Below, piece after piece: positions 59,035 through 64,000 of a stretch of DNA of 64,000 nt (its first letter is position 1; each line of letters begins with the position of its first letter). The notes under the pieces were generated by a model, which worked only from the letters and a program-made list of their open reading frames with translations, was not told the origin of the DNA and did no database searches. The DNA comes from Silurus meridionalis (Eukaryota; Chordata; Actinopteri; Siluriformes; Siluridae), in the NCBI RefSeq assembly GCF_014805685.1, contig NC_060896.1, forward strand, positions 8,228,889-8,292,888, read 5' to 3'. The translations under genes were made by a program, and so were the position numbers.

Positions 59035-59541
59035 GTGATGTGTTAGACTGCACTTTTGACCACTATCATTAAAACATCAAGTGCAGGAATATCTTGTAGA
59101 GAATGGTGGTTAATCTTCCAGTATGGTCCTGAAGACCTGGTGGCTTCTGGTGGCTCACAATAGTATAACAAACTGCTAACACACCATGATTGCCAAACAT
59201 TATCTTTTGTCATTTGTATGCTTGCAACATTAAATTATTACTTTTTATCAGAAAGCCACCACAATGAGTTTTGAATAATATTTTATATCTGATACATGCA
59301 TGGACACTTTTCTTTTATTTGGGGAAAGCTGTATTTATTTATAAAATCCAATAAGCACATAAAGGCTGCTAGAGAACAAAAGGTGATGGACTGTGTGAAG
59401 TGACATTGTGAAGAGTTTGTGTACTAAGTGACACATCCATTCATGTTTATGTGCTGTTAAGGCTTCTCTATTCATTCTCACCCACCAAGCACTTTAAGAG
59501 CTGGGTCTCCTGAGGGTGATCATCATTTCCCACCCACACTT
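59035..59541. other. Unassigned sequence
   Basis: No supported feature. Confidence 0.5.
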
Positions 59542-59556
59542 GCACACACAAACACA

Positions 59557-59631
<75 letters not shown>
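59542..59631. repeat. (CA)n microsatellite
   Basis: A CA tract of about 90 bp with an AA near 59550 and a CATA near 59561. The Cys-Val frame on the minus strand is an artefact. Confidence 0.97.
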
Positions 59632-59633
<2 letters not shown>

Positions 59634-59932
59634 TTTTCTATCAGCATCTCTCTAAGTCTGGACAGCCTCCAACAGCACATGAATAGGCGTTTAAACTGTG
59701 TACCGCCATAAAGAGATATATCAGTGCAATGCCTAGCTGCCATTTTCACTCTGCATTGATTAGTTACACACCCACACACACTGACATTCCCTAAGGAATA
59801 CACATGGTCATACATTTGGAAACACATATATGTATGTGTATAAACCAGAAATCACACAGACGCAAGCACTTTACTGTTCTGTATATCAGCTGAAAGTGGA
59901 TGTGATTGCATTTGTTTGCTTGCATTTACCGA
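59632..59932. other. Unassigned sequence
   Basis: No supported feature. Confidence 0.5.
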
Positions 59933-60066
59933 TATTTGACAAATGGCAATAACATTTTCAAACACAAGTAGTCGGCTGAGCATCTTGACTCAAATGTGAA
60001 TAAAGTTGGGTCAATATGCTTAGATGATTACTTGTGTTTGAAAATGTTATTGTCATTTATCAAATA
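59933..60066. repeat. Long imperfect hairpin (38-bp outer stem)
   Basis: Outer arms 59933-59970 and 60029-60066 are inverse with two mismatches in 38 (shared core AATAACATTTTCAAACACAA). Inside them, CTGAGCATCTTGACTCA pairs with TGGGTCAATATGCTTAG at about 14 of 17 positions, so almost the whole 134 bp folds on itself with a small loop. Both ends start with TA, compatible with a small TA-target MITE. A structured-RNA precursor is an alternative. Confidence 0.85.
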
Positions 60067-60185
60067 ATGATAATATTGGTAATATGTGTATGTGCATGGA
60101 GGACATACCTGCAAAATTCTAATTGCATGGACTTGACAACAAACTTACTATTACTACCATTAAAACTATATATACATGCATTTAC

Positions 60186-60478
60186 ATGAGTTGGAGTGGA
60201 ATTTGAGTGGCCTGCTATAGAGTACTGATTAAACCTTTTCAACACCTTTGGGATGAATTAAAACACGCCCCTGGCCTCTTTACCCTACATCAGTACCTGA
60301 CTTTACTAACACCCTTGTGGCTGAATGTGCACAAATCTCCACAAGCACACTACAAAATCTACTGCAACATCTTCCCAGAAGAGTGAAGTTTATTATAACT
60401 GCAAATGGGGACCAAATGCAGACTGGGATTTTCAAAAAGCACATATGGATCTCATGATCGACAAACTTTTGTCAATCA
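60186..60478 (+). mobile_element. Tc1-like MITE relic, right half (480-bp family)
   Basis: Reads GGAGTGGAATTTGAGTGGCC, the LWDEL- and P-LT-like blocks (TTTGGGATGAATTAAAACAC, CCCTACATCAGTACCTGACT), CACAAATCTCCACAAGCACA and CATCTTCCCAGAAGAGTG, then CAAACTTTTGTCAAT near the lost terminus. It is the same family as the 56.97 kb copy. The left half is missing. Confidence 0.8.
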
Positions 60479-61372
60479 ATATATTAGAATGAAAAATAGT
60501 TTAAAGTACAATAGAATTGGATCTACCTCTGAATTATTAGTTTGTGTTAAATTTAACGTAAAAAAATTTAATCCCAGAAGACATTTGAAAAAATGAATAA
60601 TGCATTTATTAAACATAAGCTCAGCTTCATTATATATTAAACACATTGTGTAGTGTAGTGTTGTTGGATAAATAATGTATGTCTTTGTTTTTTAATTAAT
60701 TCTTGCTTCAATTTTTCATAATACGCACACTAAAAGGAGTCTTTTGTGTTTTATCGCCTCCATGTCCAATACTGTTTAGTCAATTTTTTCCTTTAATGTG
60801 TGTTTGCCATGTGTTTGGTATCTTAACAACTCTCCCAATGATTGTCACATGAGTGTCCAAACGTTCCACAATCACTGCTGTACTGATATAATAGAGCTGT
60901 CTTCTTGAACAACAAAATATTTTAGTGGCTTTCAATCAAACATATTACTCGCTTTCATTAATGCTGAACTGGGCTTGGCAAGGCATCAGCTATATTTATG
61001 TAAATTGTGATTCGGTCAGAAAATGTTCCATTCTAAAGCTCAAATCAAAAGAAAGAGGGTGAGTATACGCCCTGTACTGCCAATGGCGGAAATAGGATAG
61101 ACCTCACACGTGTATGAAATGTAAAAAAATACTAATAAAAAATATAGAACTGAAAGGATTGCAGACTTTCTGGCAATAAAAGCACAGAAAGAAAGTTTAT
61201 TGAGATACAGGTTGAAACTGAAAGAGCGTCACTACGATCTCTTGTAAGATATGTGTTAGAAGATCAATTTAGGGGTTGAAATGTAAACCATTTCTTTTTA
61301 CAGTACTCGCAAGAGCTGTGAGCATTTTACTTTATTAGAAAGCACAAATAACATAGGGTTGGGATCATTTTT
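60479..61372. other. Unassigned AT-rich sequence
   Basis: No supported feature. Confidence 0.5.
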
Positions 61373-61375
61373 AGT

Positions 61376-61460
<85 letters not shown>

Positions 61461-61488
61461 GGAGAGAGAGAGAGAGAAAGAGAGAGAG
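61373..61488. repeat. Compound (TG)n(GA)n microsatellite
   Basis: A TG tract (about 61373-61451) followed directly by an interrupted GA tract (about 61453-61488). Ser-Leu/Thr-His frames on the minus strand are artefacts. Confidence 0.97.
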
Positions 61489-63042
61489 CCATGAACTTCC
61501 TTTAACAGCCTTACAGAGAAGCTTCATATTTTTACCTGCTTTTGTGTTTACAGAAACAAACCTCCTGACCTACAGCATTCACGAAATGATGCCAGAAAAT
61601 TCCTTCTGTGGGTTAGATCAATGAAGGGATGAATGAAGGAACGAGAGTTCAAAGAATGTCAGATAACCCGAAAAAAAATTTTATCTTGAAGTTCAGAATA
61701 CTTGGATACCAAAGAGATTTATTAAATACTTTGAAGAAAGTCGGAGAAGCCTGTGCAAATGTTATTGTACAACCATGCAAAATGTATGTGATGTCACAAT
61801 ATCAGATTTGTTTTCCCATTAAACCTTCAGAGCATGTCATAGAATATGAGTAGTTTTGTTCTTTAGGGTTTTATTTTGACATTTGGGTTAATGGGATCAT
61901 ACAATTTCACAGTTTTTTGCAGCTGTTGTAAAATATCAGGGGCAAGAACATTTGAAATGCCGCTTCGTCTTTTTCTCTTCTTAAGCTGTGAAATGAGGCC
62001 AAAAAAATCATCCTATTTGTAGCCGATATTAAAATCTTATTAATGACATTTTAACCACATTATGTGCCGGTTTATTAAACAAATTAAAGGAGGCTGTGTT
62101 TTTTTTTTCTTTTTTGTTCTCCTCTATATTTAGCTGTGAAAATATTTTGGCAGGGCTCTGCGTGTGTGATTAAAATGTTATTAAATGCTTTATGTCAATG
62201 ATATTGCGCTGCTTTTCTAAAGGAGACAATTTGTGCCAGCTCAGAACAAACAGCCCACGCTTTCAGCTGAGCATTAAGAAGATGGAGGCAGGCATATGAG
62301 TTCTAATGGTGCGTATTGGGATATGAGATAATCTAACTGTGACAGCGAGGCAGGTCTGTGCAGAAAAAAAAGGCAATTTCGAAAGCATTGTCCCAGTTCT
62401 CTCCTAGAAAAAATCCAAACACGCCACTGTAAGAGCCGTAACAGAAACCTGCCATCGCAACACATTTCACAATTTTTAAACACTTTTATAAGCAAAACGA
62501 ATCGTGACTCGATCACACTGAAATCACTTTCCTTGTCTTCCACAATCCACAAGCGTTTATCTTCTGTGTTTAACTGAATATGGTGTGCATTTTCGAGTCA
62601 AACAATCACTGTATGCCAATTAGACACCCCTGAACACATTAGCATGCTAGCCAAGCCGCTAGTTTCTTAGCTCATGTCGAATTACACGAGAGAAAAATTC
62701 ATAAAAACGCTCCAGAGTTTACTTTGTCAGGTTGACACTTTAGAGGAAATAAAACCCGCAAACGTCCGGCGTTGCGCGGCGCCGATAATGAAGTGCCGAG
62801 TTTATTAGGAATCAATCTAAATCACGTTGAATGTATTTATTTCCGTCATCTCGTTGGGGGTGTTGGCCTTTTTCTGTATAGTCGTAAGATTGATTTGGTC
62901 CAGCTATCATTAAAAATGAGCGAACAAGCTGTTTCCTCGACAAAGCTGCCATCCATCATTTATTTTTGCTGCATTTCAACTGCCCATGGAATTCTACATG
63001 CCAATAAATTACTCAGGACAGCTTTGGTGTGGAGTTTTTTGT
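61489..63042. other. Unassigned; possible conserved non-coding block at 61.97-62.80 kb
   Basis: No gene. The stretch 61970-62800 is free of recognisable repeats. Words such as GGAGGCTGTG, TGTCAATGATATTG and AGCTGAGCATTAAGAAGATG, plus a CpG-containing segment at 62760-62800 (GTCCGGCGTTGCGCGGCGCC), stand out from the AT-rich background. It may be conserved regulatory DNA; this is an impression only. Confidence 0.3.

Positions 63043-64000
<958 letters not shown>

Overview
This window looks like intergenic or deep intronic DNA from a ray-finned fish. An ostariophysan, possibly a catfish, is my best guess from repeat content alone. It is AT-rich on both strands. It carries about twenty long microsatellites and many decayed Tc1-type transposons, plus hAT-like MITEs, RTE LINE tails, a tRNA-derived SINE and a dispersed repeat ending in an (AAGTC)n tail with the AAAGCGCTATACAAATAAA-type 3' end common in fish. 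I find no complete host protein-coding gene and no RNA gene I can defend. Almost every open frame is a microsatellite read-through, a transposase fragment or chance. The only host-like coding candidate is a weak possible exon near 24.2-24.5 kb.

Layout. 0-11.3 kb: three or more Tc1 families as relics (start of window, 2.4, 5.2, 9.2 and 10.8 kb), plus TG and AT repeats. 11.3-21.5 kb: mostly unassigned, with a GA repeat at 14.4 kb, a hAT-like MITE at 16.1 kb and a related short one at 17.0 kb. 21.5-31 kb: a second copy of the 5.2 kb Tc1 family, a dispersed LINE-tail repeat, the possible exon, and long stretches without recognisable features. 31-45 kb: the densest mobile-element zone. It holds a nearly full-length Tc1-like element with about 200-bp IR/DR ends and a broken transposase (31.1-32.7), a fold-back MITE (33.2), a 34-bp minisatellite (33.7-34.3), a hAT MITE with an 8-bp target duplication (36.6), and a nested Tc1 / LINE-tail / RTE mosaic (37.3-39.3). 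Further Tc1 relics and a SINE follow (40.7-44.7). 45-64 kb: sparser, with Tc1 relics at 46.7, 49.9, 57.0 and 60.2 kb, a 117-bp tandem duplication at 49.1, a MITE-like element with an internal GC-rich hairpin at 53.1, a long imperfect hairpin at 59.9, and large TG/GA tracts at 61.4 and 63.1.

Nothing here works together as a pathway. The window records repeated waves of cut-and-paste transposition followed by decay. All assignments rest on remembered family patterns and on motifs visible in the sequence; no database search was possible. I did not find a convincing new biological system. The items most worth a second look are the hairpins, the palindromic MITE, the shared-deletion Tc1 family, the possible exon and the candidate conserved non-coding stretches.
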